DNA of 51,171 bases from positions 1-51,171 of the forward strand of contig CAMFKP010000024.1 in assembly GCA_945957385.1 (NCBI GenBank), written 5' to 3'. The translations under genes were made by a program, and so were the position numbers. This stretch comes from an uncultured Aeromonadaceae bacterium. Its GTDB lineage: Bacteria > Pseudomonadota > Gammaproteobacteria > Enterobacterales > Aeromonadaceae. The notes beneath the pieces are model-generated. The model was not told where the DNA came from, did no database searches, and saw only the letters and a list, made by a program, of their open reading frames with translations. Shown here piece after piece: positions 10,029-22,702 of the stretch. Position 1 is the first letter of the stretch. The number at the start of each line of letters is the position of its first letter.

Positions 10029-10568
10029 TCAGCCCTGAGTATCCGGTTTCGCTGGAGTCTCTCTGCCCGTGCGGCGGCGGGGGCGATAATGGCGCCGTGG
10101 CTGGCTGGATTTGCGCCGATCTTTGAGTGTTGTCAGCGGCAGGCGAACGCCGCTGAGATAATCGTCCAGGCACTCCAGTACCAGTGGGCTGCGCAGTTTT
10201 TTGCCCAACGCGCGGATCTCGGTTTCGGTCAACCAGTGACAGGCCACGATGTCGTTGTCCGGATCATTGGGCTGGTGCTCTCCGGGGGGCGCAGTCAGTT
10301 CACAGTAAAAACAAAAACGCAGGTAGGTGAGTTTGCGATAGGGGCTGGAGTAGAGGTAGGTGCCGAGCCAACCATCCGGTTGCAGCTGCAAACCGGTCTC
10401 CTCGCGGATTTCGCGACACGCCGCTTCGAGCAGGTTCTCTCCTGCCTCCAGATGACCGGCAGGTTGGTTAAATACCTGATGGCCATGGTCGCGTTCTTCA
10501 ACCAATAAAAATTTATCTTGCCAGCGAATAACCGCGGCGACGGTCACGTTGGGGCGGAAGCGGATCAT
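10029..10568 (-). CDS. nudJ: Nudix hydrolase NudJ (phosphatase NudJ)
   Basis: NudJ hydrolyses nucleoside tri- and diphosphates and the thiamine precursor HMP-PP. The Nudix box is complete: [20 protein letters not shown] then TGL, fitting GX5EX7REUXEEXGU. I start at 10568 because GGAG lies six bases upstream and the ATG overlaps the rluE stop as ATGA; an in-frame ATG at 10580 is less likely. The protein then has 179 aa, longer than the E. coli homologue (about 153), because of a basic, arginine-rich tail ([18 protein letters not shown]) that could contact RNA or be disordered. The tail is the unusual part. Confidence 0.92.
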   Translation of the reverse strand: MIRFRPNVTVAAVIRWQDKFLLVEERDHGHQVFNQPAGHLEAGENLLEAACREIREETGLQLQPDGWLGTYLYSSPYRKLTYLRFCFYCELTAPPGEHQPNDPDNDIVACHWLTETEIRALGKKLRSPLVLECLDDYLSGVRLPLTTLKDRRKSSQPRRHYRPRRRTGRETPAKPDTQG

Positions 10569-11176
10569 AGTTGTCTCCATTCGCCCGGTGCCAGGCCATC
10601 CAGGGTGTAGTGGTCAATTTGGTAGCGGATCAGACGCAAGGTCGGATAGCCAATGTGTGCCGTCATGCGTCGCACCTGGCGGTTGCGCCCTTCGCAAATG
10701 CGAATTTCCAACCAGCTAGTCGGTATCGCCTGCCGTTCGCGAATTGGCGGATGACGTGGCCATAATGAGGCCGGCTCATCCATAAGGCGTACCTGTGCCG
10801 GCAGTGTTGGCCCATCGTTGAGCATGACGCCTGCGCGCAAGGCCTGCAGGGCGGCCTCGTCCGGAATGCCCTCAACCTGTACCCAGTAGGTTTTCCACAC
10901 CTTCCGGCCGGGTTCGGTCAGCGACGCTTGCAGGGCGCCATTGTTGGTCAACAACAAGAGCCCTTCACTGTCACGATCAAGGCGCCCGGCAGCATAGATC
11001 CCGGGCAGAGGAACATAATCCTTGAGCGTGGCGCGCCCCTGATCGTCGCTGAACTGGCACAACACCATGTACGGTTTGTTCAAGAGGACGACGATGGGCG
11101 GTGACGTGGTCTGCGCGCGTGCGGGTTTGGCCCGCGGTGCGCGAAATGGACGACGGGCGGAGGAGGCGTGTTTCAT
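10565..11176 (-). CDS. rluE: 23S rRNA pseudouridine synthase RluE
   Basis: RluE isomerises a single uridine (U2457 in E. coli numbering) in 23S rRNA. The 203-aa protein has the RsuA/RluB-family catalytic motif [17 protein letters not shown] with the essential Asp near residue 87, and the late motif [21 protein letters not shown] basic N-terminal extension of about 25 residues ([15 protein letters not shown]) precedes the catalytic domain, which lacks a separate S4 domain, as expected for RluE. It is the first gene of the leftward cluster and overlaps nudJ by 4 bp. Confidence 0.96.
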   Translation of the reverse strand: MKHASSARRPFRAPRAKPARAQTTSPPIVVLLNKPYMVLCQFSDDQGRATLKDYVPLPGIYAAGRLDRDSEGLLLLTNNGALQASLTEPGRKVWKTYWVQVEGIPDEAALQALRAGVMLNDGPTLPAQVRLMDEPASLWPRHPPIRERQAIPTSWLEIRICEGRNRQVRRMTAHIGYPTLRLIRYQIDHYTLDGLAPGEWRQL

Positions 11177-11341
11177 TACATCATCATTAAACGGGGAATC
11201 CGCTCCTATGTTAACAAAGCGGTATCGAACTGCCTATCGGTGCGGCGTGGCTACGTGATGGCGTCTTGCTTCTGGGACCGGTTGGGCTAAGATGACCGGC
11301 ATCTTGAGACCATGATAACAACCGGAAGTTAGGAGACACTG

Positions 11342-12595
<1,254 letters not shown>

Positions 12596-12608
12596 TTTGC
12601 GCTGAATA

Positions 12609-12637
12609 TAAAAGGCGGCTATTGAGCCGCCTTTTAT
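12609..12637 (+). terminator. Intrinsic terminator of icd
   Basis: AAAAGGCGGCT (12610-12620) and AGCCGCCTTTT (12625-12635) form an 11-bp stem with a four-base loop, ending in T residues 14 bases after the icd stop. Confidence 0.9.
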
Positions 12638-12659
12638 GTTTGAATAAACAGAATAAACA

Positions 12660-12683
12660 AAAGCGGGCCCGAGGGCCCGCTTT
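12660..12683 (-). terminator. Intrinsic terminator of cspD
   Basis: AAAGCGGGCCC and GGGCCCGCTTT form an 11-bp perfect stem. On the minus strand the stem is followed by a T-rich tract, fitting the leftward cspD gene. Confidence 0.85.
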
Positions 12684-12712
12684 GTCATGCTCAAAAACTG
12701 TTATCCGCGTAC

Positions 12713-12931
12713 TCAGGACTCCTGAGCACCCAGCGGTACTATATTGACTGCATGGTAGCCTTTCGGGCCGGCCTCCATTTCATATTGAACATTCTGGCCT
12801 GCTTTTAAGGTCTTGTATCCATTCATATCGATAGTGGAGTAGTGGGCGAAAATATCGTCACCACCGCCTTCCGGGCAAATGAACCCAAATCCTTTTGCGT
12901 TGTTAAACCACTTCACCGTTCCGGTAGCCAT
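12713..12931 (-). CDS. cspD: Cold-shock-like protein CspD
   Basis: This 72-aa cold-shock domain protein has RNP1 KGFGFI and RNP2 DIFAHY. In E. coli CspD is induced in stationary phase, not cold, binds single-stranded DNA and RNA, and inhibits replication. The assignment rests on the location next to clpS-clpA and on the C-terminal extension past the minimal domain (GPKGYHAVNIVPLGAQES). It is divergent from clpS across about 250 bp and has its own terminator. Confidence 0.92.
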   Translation of the reverse strand: MATGTVKWFNNAKGFGFICPEGGGDDIFAHYSTIDMNGYKTLKAGQNVQYEMEAGPKGYHAVNIVPLGAQES

Positions 12932-13133
12932 ACGCCTACGTCCTTAATCAAAATCACCTTAAAGCCGTTGAGTCGGTCACCAAGGCCATTTATAACAAGA
13001 GATAATTCTCTCGAGGTTTCATGACGCTGGTTACCGAACATCCAATCTAGTATGAAATGTCACCAAGTCAAGCGTTGCTATTACACACTGTAATGCTGAG
13101 CAAATTCTCGAAAGTTGTAAACGAAATGTGATA

Positions 13134-13161
13134 TTGACATCCGGTCCTTACAAGGTAGTAA
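13134..13161 (+). promoter_or_regulatory. Probable sigma-70 promoter of clpS
   Basis: TTGACA (13134-13139), a 16-bp spacer and TAGTAA (13156-13161) precede clpS. The -35 box is consensus. The predicted start leaves a very short leader of about 13 bases, which still contains AGAAGG as ribosome-binding site. Confidence 0.6.
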
Positions 13162-13180
13162 TTAGAGAAGGTAACGTGAT

Positions 13181-13501
13181 ATGACGAAGTTCAGGGAGGC
13201 AGCGACTCCGCAACATCAGGAGTCAGTGACGGCCGAAACGGCGTTACAGCCGCCACCCATGTACAAGGTGGTGCTCCATAACGATGACTACACACCTATG
13301 GATTTTGTGGTTGAGTTGTTACAGAAGTTTTTCCGCATGAACATCGAGCAAGCCACGGAGGTGATGCTTTCGGTGCACTATCATGGCAAAGGTATCTGTG
13401 GCATCTATACAGCAGAAATTGCAGAAACCAAGGTAGAACAAGTCAATGACTACGCACGAGCACATGATCATCCATTGCTGTGCTCCATGGAACAGGCTTG
13501 A
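13181..13501 (+). CDS. clpS: ATP-dependent Clp protease adaptor ClpS
   Basis: ClpS is the bacterial N-recognin: it binds proteins with N-terminal Leu, Phe, Trp or Tyr and passes them to ClpAP. The 106-aa protein has the core block [20 protein letters not shown], including the Asn and Asp that hold the substrate amino group, and later [19 protein letters not shown]. The flexible N-terminal tail is about residues 1-25. clpA follows after 50 bp with its own ribosome-binding site. The tagging enzymes aat and bpt lie about 3 kb away, so the N-degron pathway is largely in one region. Confidence 0.98.
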   Translation: MTKFREAATPQHQESVTAETALQPPPMYKVVLHNDDYTPMDFVVELLQKFFRMNIEQATEVMLSVHYHGKGICGIYTAEIAETKVEQVNDYARAHDHPLLCSMEQA

Positions 13502-13551
13502 GTATCCCGATACAAGAGTAGTGATTCGTTGTTTTCTCAGGGGAGGTGCCC

Positions 13552-15846
13552 ATGCTGAGTAAAGAGTTAGAACAGACCCTGAACATGGCATTTAAGGAAG
13601 CGCGAGATGCCCATCATGAATTCATGACAGTGGAACATCTGCTGCTGGCCTTGATCGATAATCGCTCGGCTCGTGAAGCATTGTTAGCTTGTGGCGCCGA
13701 TTTGGAATTGATGCGTAAAGATATTTCGACGTTTATCCAGCAAACGACACCTCTTATTCCGCAGGATGATTATGAGCGCGAAACTCAACCGACGTTAGGT
13801 TTTCAACGCGTGTTGCAACGCGCTGTATTCCATGTCCAATCATCGGGCAATGCCGAGGTGAGTGGTGCCAATGTCTTGGTGGCGATTTTTAGCGAGCAAG
13901 AGTCCCAAGCTGCCTATTTTCTTAAGAAAAGTGACATCAGCCGATTGGATGTTGTTAATTTTCTTTCGCATGGCATCCGCAAGGATAGTGCAGCGGGAGA
14001 TGAGGCGGCTGGTCCTTCGGCAAGTCATCACTCCAGTGCAGATGACAGCGGTGGTGAGGAAACCGGTGTTATTCAGATGGAGCAGTTTGTCACCAACCTG
14101 AATCAACGGGTGTTGGAGGGGCGAGTTGATCCGTTGATTGGTCGTGATGAAGAACTCAATCGGACGGTACAAATTCTTTGTCGTCGTCGCAAAAATAATC
14201 CCTTACTGGTTGGTGAGGCTGGCGTTGGTAAAACAGCCATCGCGGAAGGCCTGGCATATCGTATTGTCAAAGGTGATGTCCCAGAGGTTATTGCCAATAG
14301 TGTTATCTACTCCCTCGATATGGGATCGCTGCTGGCTGGGACTAAGTATCGTGGTGATTTCGAGAAACGCTTCAAGGTGCTGCTTAAGCAGCTTGAAAAA
14401 CAAGAGGGCGCCGTTCTTTTCATCGATGAAATTCATACCATCATTGGTGCGGGTGCGGCATCTGGAGGGCAGTTAGATGCTGCCAATCTGATTAAGCCCA
14501 TTCTATCTTCTGGCGTGCTGCGCTGCATTGGTTCAACGACCTATCAGGAATATGCGCAGGTTTTTGAAAAAGACCATGCACTGGCGCGGCGTTTTCAGAA
14601 AATAGATGTTGTTGAGCCCTCAGTCGAGGATACCGCGCGTATTTTGATGGGACTCAAAAGCCGTTATGAGGCGCATCATAATGTCCGCTACACCAACAAA
14701 GCATTGCGTGCAGCAGCCGAGCTGGCCGCGAAATATATCAATGATCGGCATTTACCGGACAAGGCGATCGATGTGATCGATGAGGCAGGCGCCAGTCAGC
14801 GAATGTTGCCGGTCAGTAAGCGTAAGAAAGTGATTAATACACCAGAAATTGAGGCCATTGTGGCCAAAATTGCTCGGATCCCAGAGAAATCAGTATCCTC
14901 GTCAGACCGTGAGACGCTGAAAAATCTCGAACGGAATTTGAAAATGGTGGTGTTTGGTCAGGACAAAGCGATCTCTGTGCTCACTGATGCTATTCGTTTA
15001 AGCCGCTCAGGTTTGGGAAATGAGCTTCGACCGGTGGGTTCATTTCTATTCGCTGGGCCCACTGGGGTTGGTAAGACAGAAGTGACGCTGCAGTTGGCCA
15101 AGGCACTCGGTGTTGAACTGTTGCGCTTTGATATGTCTGAATACATGGAGCGTCATACGGTTTCTCGCTTGATAGGTGCCCCTCCAGGATATGTCGGTTT
15201 TGAACAAGGCGGCTTGCTGACCGATGCCGTGATTAAACATCCGCATTGTGTGGTGCTGCTTGATGAAATCGAAAAGGCACACTCGGATGTGTATAACTTG
15301 CTACTGCAGGTAATGGATAACGGCTCACTGACGGATAACAATGGCCGTAAAGCCGATTTCCGCAATGTCATCTTGGTGATGACGACGAATGCAGGGGTGC
15401 AAGAAACACAACGCAAGTCGATTGGTTTCCAACAACAGGATCACAGCTTCGATGCGATGTCAGAAATAAACCGGACCTTCAGCCCAGAGTTTCGTAATCG
15501 CCTGGATCACATCATTTGGTTCAATCATCTTGATGTTGCGGTAATACATCAAGTGGTCGACAAATTTATCGTTGAGCTACAGGCGCAGTTGGATGTCAAA
15601 GGCGTCTCCCTTGAGGTTACGACTGCAGCGCGTAGTTGGTTGGCCGAAAAAGGGTATGACAAGGCGATGGGAGCCAGGCCGATGGGGCGTCTCATTCAAG
15701 AGAAACTTAAGAAACCGCTGGCCAATGAGTTGCTGTTCGGCAAGTTGGTTGCGGGAGGTTCCGTCAAGGTGGAATTGGCAAGCGATGAGCTTGAGTTCAA
15801 AATTCACTCAGCACAAGCAAACAATCTTGAAGAAACGGTGCTTTAA
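13552..15846 (+). CDS. clpA: ClpA, ATPase subunit of the ClpAP protease
   Basis: ClpA is the AAA+ hexamer that unfolds substrates and feeds them to ClpP. The 764-aa protein has the double Clp-N repeat (1-140), AAA module 1 with GEAGVGKTA and VLFIDEIHT, and AAA module 2 with GPTGVGKTE and [11 protein letters not shown]; the IGF-type ClpP loop appears as KSIGFQQQD near residue 620. I start at ATG 13552 because GGGGAGG lies five bases upstream; an in-frame GTG at 13546 would overlap the Shine-Dalgarno. No clpP is in the window. It ends at a strong terminator. Confidence 0.98.
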   Translation: MLSKELEQTLNMAFKEARDAHHEFMTVEHLLLALIDNRSAREALLACGADLELMRKDISTFIQQTTPLIPQDDYERETQPTLGFQRVLQRAVFHVQSSGNAEVSGANVLVAIFSEQESQAAYFLKKSDISRLDVVNFLSHGIRKDSAAGDEAAGPSASHHSSADDSGGEETGVIQMEQFVTNLNQRVLEGRVDPLIGRDEELNRTVQILCRRRKNNPLLVGEAGVGKTAIAEGLAYRIVKGDVPEVIANSVIYSLDMGSLLAGTKYRGDFEKRFKVLLKQLEKQEGAVLFIDEIHTIIGAGAASGGQLDAANLIKPILSSGVLRCIGSTTYQEYAQVFEKDHALARRFQKIDVVEPSVEDTARILMGLKSRYEAHHNVRYTNKALRAAAELAAKYINDRHLPDKAIDVIDEAGASQRMLPVSKRKKVINTPEIEAIVAKIARIPEKSVSSSDRETLKNLERNLKMVVFGQDKAISVLTDAIRLSRSGLGNELRPVGSFLFAGPTGVGKTEVTLQLAKALGVELLRFDMSEYMERHTVSRLIGAPPGYVGFEQGGLLTDAVIKHPHCVVLLDEIEKAHSDVYNLLLQVMDNGSLTDNNGRKADFRNVILVMTTNAGVQETQRKSIGFQQQDHSFDAMSEINRTFSPEFRNRLDHIIWFNHLDVAVIHQVVDKFIVELQAQLDVKGVSLEVTTAARSWLAEKGYDKAMGARPMGRLIQEKLKKPLANELLFGKLVAGGSVKVELASDELEFKIHSAQANNLEETVL

Positions 15847-15883
15847 GTTGCTTTGAGTTTTTGTTCACCGCATAACTGAAAGT

Positions 15884-15914
15884 AATCGCCCCTCAACTGA
15901 GGGGCGATTTTGTT
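15884..15914. terminator. Bidirectional terminator clpA / infA
   Basis: AATCGCCCCTCA (15884-15895) pairs perfectly with TGAGGGGCGATT (15898-15909), a 12-bp stem, followed by TTTTG on the plus strand. The two flanking genes are convergent. Confidence 0.92.
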
Positions 15915-15920
15915 CCGGGA

Positions 15921-16139
<219 letters not shown>

Positions 16140-16207
16140 TTAATCCTCGTAATTGCCACCGATAAAAACGTGCGCGATCATGCCGGATTTGAAGGGCTGT
16201 GTAAAGT

Positions 16208-16921
16208 TTACTCCTCGTCGGAATGCTCACTTTTCCACTCTTGATCGATAAGAAGCTCATACGGATGAAAATGGGTCTTGTACTTCATCTTGCGGCAGCC
16301 ATCGACTTGGTATCCAAGATAGAGCCATTGTCTGTTCATTCGGCGAGCGAGATCCACCTGGGTCATTATGGCCAATGTACCCAGTGACAATCCACTATAG
16401 GCCGGATCATAAAAGGTATACATGGCACTGAGACTCAGCGGCAAGGGGTCGGTAATGGCTACGGCAACAAGCTGTTGTTCGAGATGAAACTCAACGAAAT
16501 AGGGACTTAACCAGTCACATAGTAAAAAGTTGTCATACTGATTCCGCGTTGCGGGAAACATAGAGCCATCTTTATGTCGAGCGTGAATATAACGGGCAAA
16601 CAGATCGTAATACTCGGGTTTATCCTGACTGCTCAATACAATTTGAATATTATTATTTCGTTGTTTAATTCGTCGTTGTGATGCACTGGGTTGAAAGTCT
16701 GCAATGGAAAGGCGTAAGGAGTGACACGCAGTACAGCGTTGGCAATGCGGGCGATAAAGATCATTGCCACTACGACGAAAACCTGCATTGAGCAAGGCTT
16801 CGTAACCTTCTGCAGAGCGGTATTTGTCTTCCAGTAATACCATCAAACGCTCTTTTTCCGCAGGAAGGTAACTGCAGGCATGTTCCGGTGTCAGGCCAAT
16901 TTTCAACGCAATTCCGGTCAT
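16208..16921 (-). CDS. bpt: Aspartate/glutamate leucyltransferase (Bpt/Ate family)
   Basis: Bpt transfers leucine from Leu-tRNA to proteins with N-terminal Asp or Glu, creating an N-degron read by ClpS-ClpA. The 237-aa protein has the cysteine cluster YRPHCQRCTACHSLRLS near residues 56-72 and the C-terminal ATE block YLGYQVDGCRKMKYKTHFHPYE (about 202-223). Its start overlaps the aat stop (ATGA), so the two transferases are coupled. Older annotations call this family arginyl-tRNA-protein transferase; length and bacterial context favour leucyl transfer. Confidence 0.94.
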   Translation of the reverse strand: MTGIALKIGLTPEHACSYLPAEKERLMVLLEDKYRSAEGYEALLNAGFRRSGNDLYRPHCQRCTACHSLRLSIADFQPSASQRRIKQRNNNIQIVLSSQDKPEYYDLFARYIHARHKDGSMFPATRNQYDNFLLCDWLSPYFVEFHLEQQLVAVAITDPLPLSLSAMYTFYDPAYSGLSLGTLAIMTQVDLARRMNRQWLYLGYQVDGCRKMKYKTHFHPYELLIDQEWKSEHSDEE

Positions 16922-17625
16922 ATCTCAATCCGCTGGGGTTGCCAGCATGGCGCGGAGACTGGCTGGGTTTGTAGCTGACGCAACATCACCAAAAATTGAT
17001 CGCGTGGCCACTCTTTTGCTCCCAGGGAGCCGAGATGGCTAGTTTGCATTTGGCAATCGATCATCTTACCGCCGTGCTCACTAAAATGTTGACACAATGC
17101 CAGCAGGGCTAGTTTGGAACAATTAGATTGCATGGAAAACATCGATTCGCCACAGAATATTTGCCCTAATGCTATGCCGTATAATCCGCCAGTGAGAACA
17201 CCATCCATCCAGACTTCGACTGAATGAGCCAAACCTTGCTGATGAAGGATGGCATAGCTGTGTTTGAGAGCGGCATTAATCCAGGTTTCATCTGTATCTA
17301 GACGTGGCGCCGCACACCCCTCGACGACCTGATTAAAACCGTAATTGAGCGTGATCGTGAAATCGCGTTGTTTTATTCGTTTGCGCAGACTTTTGCTGAT
17401 GTGAAACTCTGTGGGATCGAGCAGACAGCGGGGATCCGGCGACCACCACAATATCGGGTGATGGGGGCCATGCCATGGAAATATGCCATTTTGATAAGCC
17501 AATAAGAGACGTTCAGGGCTTAGATCGCCACCAATAGCCAATAAACCGTTCGGCTCTTCCAAGGCAGAGTCTGGATCGGGAAACCAGAGTTTATGATCTT
17601 CCAGTTGACTTAATACGACTGACAT
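16918..17625 (-). CDS. aat: Leucyl/phenylalanyl-tRNA--protein transferase
   Basis: Aat adds Leu or Phe to proteins beginning with Arg or Lys, making them substrates for ClpS-ClpA. The 235-aa protein has the family blocks GLLAIGGDLSPERLLLAYQN then GIFPWHGPHHPILWWSPDPR, with GGLYGIALGQIFCGESMFS in the core. The ATG at 17625 is preferred to the upstream in-frame TTG; both have a poor Shine-Dalgarno, so the start is uncertain. It forms an operon with bpt. E. coli has cydDC between aat and trxB; those genes are absent here. Confidence 0.97.
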   Translation of the reverse strand: MSVVLSQLEDHKLWFPDPDSALEEPNGLLAIGGDLSPERLLLAYQNGIFPWHGPHHPILWWSPDPRCLLDPTEFHISKSLRKRIKQRDFTITLNYGFNQVVEGCAAPRLDTDETWINAALKHSYAILHQQGLAHSVEVWMDGVLTGGLYGIALGQIFCGESMFSMQSNCSKLALLALCQHFSEHGGKMIDCQMQTSHLGSLGAKEWPRDQFLVMLRQLQTQPVSAPCWQPQRIEI

Positions 17626-17856
17626 CAAGCTTGTGGATTAATCGGTAATATATGACTTGATGATAACGGGCCAATAATTCGATGTCATGTTGCAAGCTAG
17701 ATAAAATTAAATCGTTGACGCGGAGAAAGGCTGGTGATGCGGTTACTATATATCGACTGAGTTGGTGATACACCGATAGGGCGTATTTTCGATGGGCGAT
17801 TAATAAGAGGATGGAAGCCACGCAATATATCGAGCAGCTTCCATATTTAATTCTGA

Positions 17857-19415
<1,559 letters not shown>

Positions 19416-19907
19416 ATGCTGGATGAGAACAGTAGGCTGCGGGATCTGGATCGGATTGACAGAAATATCCTGAACGAGCTGCAAAAAGATGGACGCATTT
19501 CAAACGTTGAGCTCTCCAAACGTGTCGGTTTAAGTCCGACCCCGTGTCTAGAACGGGTGCGGCGTCTGGAGCGTCAAGGTTTTATTGAAGGCTATACTGC
19601 CATCCTCAATCCACATTTCCTTGATGCCTCTTTGCTGGTCTTCGTTGAGATCACACTCAACCGTGGCGCTCCTGATGTGTTTGAACAATTCAATAAGGCA
19701 GTTCAAACCCTTGAGGAAATTCAAGAGTGCCATCTGGTGTCCGGTGATTTTGACTATCTGCTGAAGACCCGGGTTTCTGACATGTCGGCTTATCGTCGTC
19801 TGTTGGGGGAAACCCTGCTGCGTCTTCCTGGTGTCAATGACACCCGCACCTATGTCGTGATGGAAGAAGTCAAACAGACCAACCGTTTGGTTATCAGCAC
19901 GCGCTGA
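19416..19907 (+). CDS. lrp: Leucine-responsive regulatory protein Lrp
   Basis: Lrp is a global feast/famine regulator that binds DNA as octamers or hexadecamers and responds to leucine. The 163-aa protein is almost identical to E. coli Lrp from DLDRIDRNILNELQKDGRIS onward. The helix-turn-helix is VELSKRVGLSPTPCLERVRR (about 34-53), and the effector domain has DFDYLLKTRVSDMSAYRRLL. Only the first ten residues differ, as is usual. It is followed by the ftsK promoter region. Confidence 0.99.
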   Translation: MLDENSRLRDLDRIDRNILNELQKDGRISNVELSKRVGLSPTPCLERVRRLERQGFIEGYTAILNPHFLDASLLVFVEITLNRGAPDVFEQFNKAVQTLEEIQECHLVSGDFDYLLKTRVSDMSAYRRLLGETLLRLPGVNDTRTYVVMEEVKQTNRLVISTR

Positions 19908-19912
19908 GAAAC

Positions 19913-19948
19913 TTGTTCCCGAACTGACATGGCTGTATCTTTATACAG
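19913..19948 (+). promoter_or_regulatory. LexA-controlled promoter upstream of ftsK
   Basis: A candidate promoter TTGTTC (19913-19918), 17-bp spacer, TATCTT (19936-19941) overlaps a LexA box CTGTATCTTTATACAG (19933-19948). The box matches CTGT-N8-ACAG exactly. E. coli ftsK (dinH) is also SOS-controlled through a LexA box between lrp and ftsK, so position and motif support each other. Confidence 0.85.
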
Positions 19949-19949
19949 G

Positions 19950-19976
19950 AAATGAGCGTGAAAACGCTCATTTCCT
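19950..19976 (+). terminator. Hairpin between lrp and ftsK
   Basis: AAATGAGCG (19950-19958) and CGCTCATTT (19965-19973) form a 9-bp stem with a six-base loop, followed by CCTATTT. The T tract is imperfect, so termination would be partial. It lies directly after the LexA box, so transcripts from the SOS promoter must pass through it to reach ftsK. Confidence 0.55.
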
Positions 19977-20080
19977 ATTTGCATTATGGCAAGCAGTCCC
20001 GAGTATAATGTGCCGTCCTGTCCTGCGGACTATCGGGTCTGTTCAGGCGGGTAGTGAGTATCATAATAAGGAGTCGGGGT

Positions 20081-22690
20081 TTGACTGCCAGGAAGTTCAC
20101 ACCAATCTCGGGTTTTCAGCGCATCTTTGAAACTGGCCTCATCATCTTGAGTGTCGGAGCTCTCTTTCTCTTGCTGGCCCTTCTTACATATCACCCAGCA
20201 GATCCGGGTTGGTCGCAGACCGCCTGGGGCGGCAAAGTGCACAATGCGGCTGGAAGTGCAGGGGCATGGATTGCTGACCTGACATTTTTTGTGTTTGGTG
20301 TCTTTGCTTATCTGATCCCTGGCATTCTGGTTTTCCTTGGCTGGAGTGTTTTTTGGCGGCCATATCGCCTGCTCGAAGTCGATTATTTGGCTTTGGGACT
20401 GCGCATTATCGGCTTCTTGTTGCTGTTCTTGGCGCTATCGGCGCTGGGAAGCATGAACTTTACCGACATCTATAATTTTCCCTCCGGCGGTGTGCTGGGT
20501 GATATGATCGTCACTCGCGTCGAACCGCTGTTTGGCGCCTTGGGTAGTACCTTGGTTTTACTGTGCTGCGCTGCTGCTGGTGTCACACTGTTCACTGGCT
20601 GGTCATGGATCATGATTGCCGAGAAACTCGGCGAATGTGTCACAGGGTCTGGTCACTTTGTTGTGACGTTGCCGCAGCGAATTGCCGGTTGGTTTGCACG
20701 CAAAGCTGGTTATCAGCCAATTGGCGAGCCTAACGATGACGGTGATTATGTCGAAGAAGATGATGAGGACGAGTTACCTATCGCTCCGCCGACACAACAA
20801 AAGGCACCTCGTTTTACCCCTGCACCTAAAACCATTGTCAGTGATGCTCATGACCATGCTGATGATGCTAAGCAGGGGAGGGCGAGTGTTGCGGAAGTCG
20901 CTGGCCGGCGTGAACCTGTGTTTTCCCTTGTCGCACCGGCTGAGGATGATGCCGTTCCGGTACTGCGTCCGGTCGCGGCAGTGGATGATGACATGGACGA
21001 TGATTCAGCTGATGCAGATTTGCCCTGGCAATCTGCGACGCTAATGGACGCTCAGCCTGTTAGTACCATGGTGTCGCGTTCTGTGGACACCATCATGCCT
21101 GCACCTGCACCTGCACCTGCACCTGCACCTGCACCTGCCATGCCGCAGACGCTGGCATCGGCCATCGCAGCGTTGAAGTCAAAACCGAAAGTGGAGGGAA
21201 CCTTTCCCTCGCTGAATCTGCTCAATACACCGCCGGTAAAAACTCAGGTCATGACCAATGACGAGTTAGAGCGCATGGCAAGGTTAGTCGAAGCCAAGCT
21301 TGCCGATTACAACATTCAAGCCCGTGTCGTCGATGTGTACCCGGGGCCTGTCATTACTCGTTTTGAGCTAGAGCTGGCTCCGGGCATGAAGGCAAGCAAA
21401 ATTACCAGCTTGTCACGTGATCTGGCCCGTTCGCTTTCTGCTGTCAGTGTGCGCGTTGTCGAAGTTATTCCGGGGAAACCTTATGTCGGTCTGGAATTGC
21501 CCAACAGCAAACGTCAGACCGTTTACATGAAAGAAGTGCTCGACAGTGAGCGTTTTCGTGCAGCGGAGAGTCCGCTGACAATGGTGTTGGGTCAAGATAT
21601 CTCGGGTGAGCCTGTGGTGGTCAATCTGGCCAAAATGCCCCACCTGCTGGTGGCGGGGACGACAGGTTCCGGCAAATCGGTCGGGGTCAATGTCATGATC
21701 CTGTCGATGCTGTATAAGGCGACACCCGATGACCTGCGTTTCATCATGATTGACCCCAAGATGCTCGAGTTATCGGTTTATGAGGGCATTCCTCATTTGT
21801 TGACCGAGGTAGTCACCGACATGAAGGATGCGGCTAATGCGCTGCGCTGGTGTGTTGGCGAGATGGAGCGTCGTTATAAGCTGATGTCGGTCATGGGCGT
21901 GCGGAACCTCAAGGGTTTCAATGCCAAGGTCATGGCCGCCCAGGCCAGTGGCAATCCGATCAAGGATCCACTGTGGCGGCCTGGTGACTCGATGGATGCA
22001 GAGGCTCCGGATCTGGAGAAGTTGCCGCAGATCGTGGTGGTGATTGATGAGTTTGCTGACATGATGATGATTGTTGGCAAGAAGGTCGAAGAGTTGATTG
22101 CGCGGATTGCCCAAAAAGCGCGGGCGGCTGGCATACACCTGATTTTGGCAACTCAACGCCCATCCGTGGATGTCATTACTGGCCTTATCAAGGCCAATAT
22201 TCCGACCCGGATTTCCTTCCAAGTCTCCTCGAAGATTGATTCGCGCACCATCCTTGACCAGCAGGGGGCTGAATCCCTGCTCGGTATGGGGGACATGCTT
22301 TACCTGCCGGCGGGTGACAGCACTCCGACCCGGGTTCATGGAGCGTTCGTCGATGATGATGAAGTGCACAAGGTAGTTGCGGATTGGAAGCTCAGAGGTG
22401 AACCGAATTACATTGATGAAATCCTCAGTGGTGAGATCACGGCTGAAACGGTATTGCCGGGTGAACAGCTCGAGGGTAGCGATGATGATCTGGACCCGCT
22501 GTTTGATGAGGCGGTGGCATTTGTGGTGGAGTCACGGCGTGGTTCGACCTCCAGTGTGCAGCGACGCTTCAAAATTGGTTATAACCGTGCCGCACGCTTG
22601 ATCGATCAGATGGAAATGCAGGGGATCGTCAGTCCGCCTGGCAGTAATGGTCAGCGTGATGTTCTGGCCCCAGCGCCGATGCGTAATTAA
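20081..22690 (+). CDS. ftsK: DNA translocase FtsK
   Basis: FtsK couples cell division to chromosome segregation: its N-terminus joins the divisome and its C-terminal motor pumps DNA and activates XerCD at dif. The N-terminal region (about 10-190) has four hydrophobic segments with the family string [13 protein letters not shown]. An acidic, low-complexity linker (about 210-360) ends in seven Pro-Ala pairs. The motor has Walker [12 protein letters not shown] and Walker [14 protein letters not shown], and the gamma winged helix is [21 protein letters not shown] choose TTG 20081 because AAGGAG (20068-20073) lies seven bases upstream; an in-frame GTG at 20054 has no such site. This gives 869 aa, shorter than E. 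coli FtsK because the linker is short. Confidence 0.96.
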   Translation: MTARKFTPISGFQRIFETGLIILSVGALFLLLALLTYHPADPGWSQTAWGGKVHNAAGSAGAWIADLTFFVFGVFAYLIPGILVFLGWSVFWRPYRLLEVDYLALGLRIIGFLLLFLALSALGSMNFTDIYNFPSGGVLGDMIVTRVEPLFGALGSTLVLLCCAAAGVTLFTGWSWIMIAEKLGECVTGSGHFVVTLPQRIAGWFARKAGYQPIGEPNDDGDYVEEDDEDELPIAPPTQQKAPRFTPAPKTIVSDAHDHADDAKQGRASVAEVAGRREPVFSLVAPAEDDAVPVLRPVAAVDDDMDDDSADADLPWQSATLMDAQPVSTMVSRSVDTIMPAPAPAPAPAPAPAMPQTLASAIAALKSKPKVEGTFPSLNLLNTPPVKTQVMTNDELERMARLVEAKLADYNIQARVVDVYPGPVITRFELELAPGMKASKITSLSRDLARSLSAVSVRVVEVIPGKPYVGLELPNSKRQTVYMKEVLDSERFRAAESPLTMVLGQDISGEPVVVNLAKMPHLLVAGTTGSGKSVGVNVMILSMLYKATPDDLRFIMIDPKMLELSVYEGIPHLLTEVVTDMKDAANALRWCVGEMERRYKLMSVMGVRNLKGFNAKVMAAQASGNPIKDPLWRPGDSMDAEAPDLEKLPQIVVVIDEFADMMMIVGKKVEELIARIAQKARAAGIHLILATQRPSVDVITGLIKANIPTRISFQVSSKIDSRTILDQQGAESLLGMGDMLYLPAGDSTPTRVHGAFVDDDEVHKVVADWKLRGEPNYIDEILSGEITAETVLPGEQLEGSDDDLDPLFDEAVAFVVESRRGSTSSVQRRFKIGYNRAARLIDQMEMQGIVSPPGSNGQRDVLAPAPMRN
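21098..21139 (+). repeat. Hexanucleotide repeat (CCTGCA)n in the FtsK linker
   Basis: Six exact CCTGCA units and one CCTGCC encode seven Pro-Ala pairs. The repeat is in frame, so copy-number change would lengthen or shorten the linker without breaking the gene. Confidence 0.95.
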
Positions 22691-22702
22691 CGGGAGTTAT
22701 AG

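Noticed and set aside
17591..17821. 76-aa minus-strand frame upstream of aat
   Set aside because: It overlaps the aat start, lacks a Shine-Dalgarno and shows no domain or export signal.
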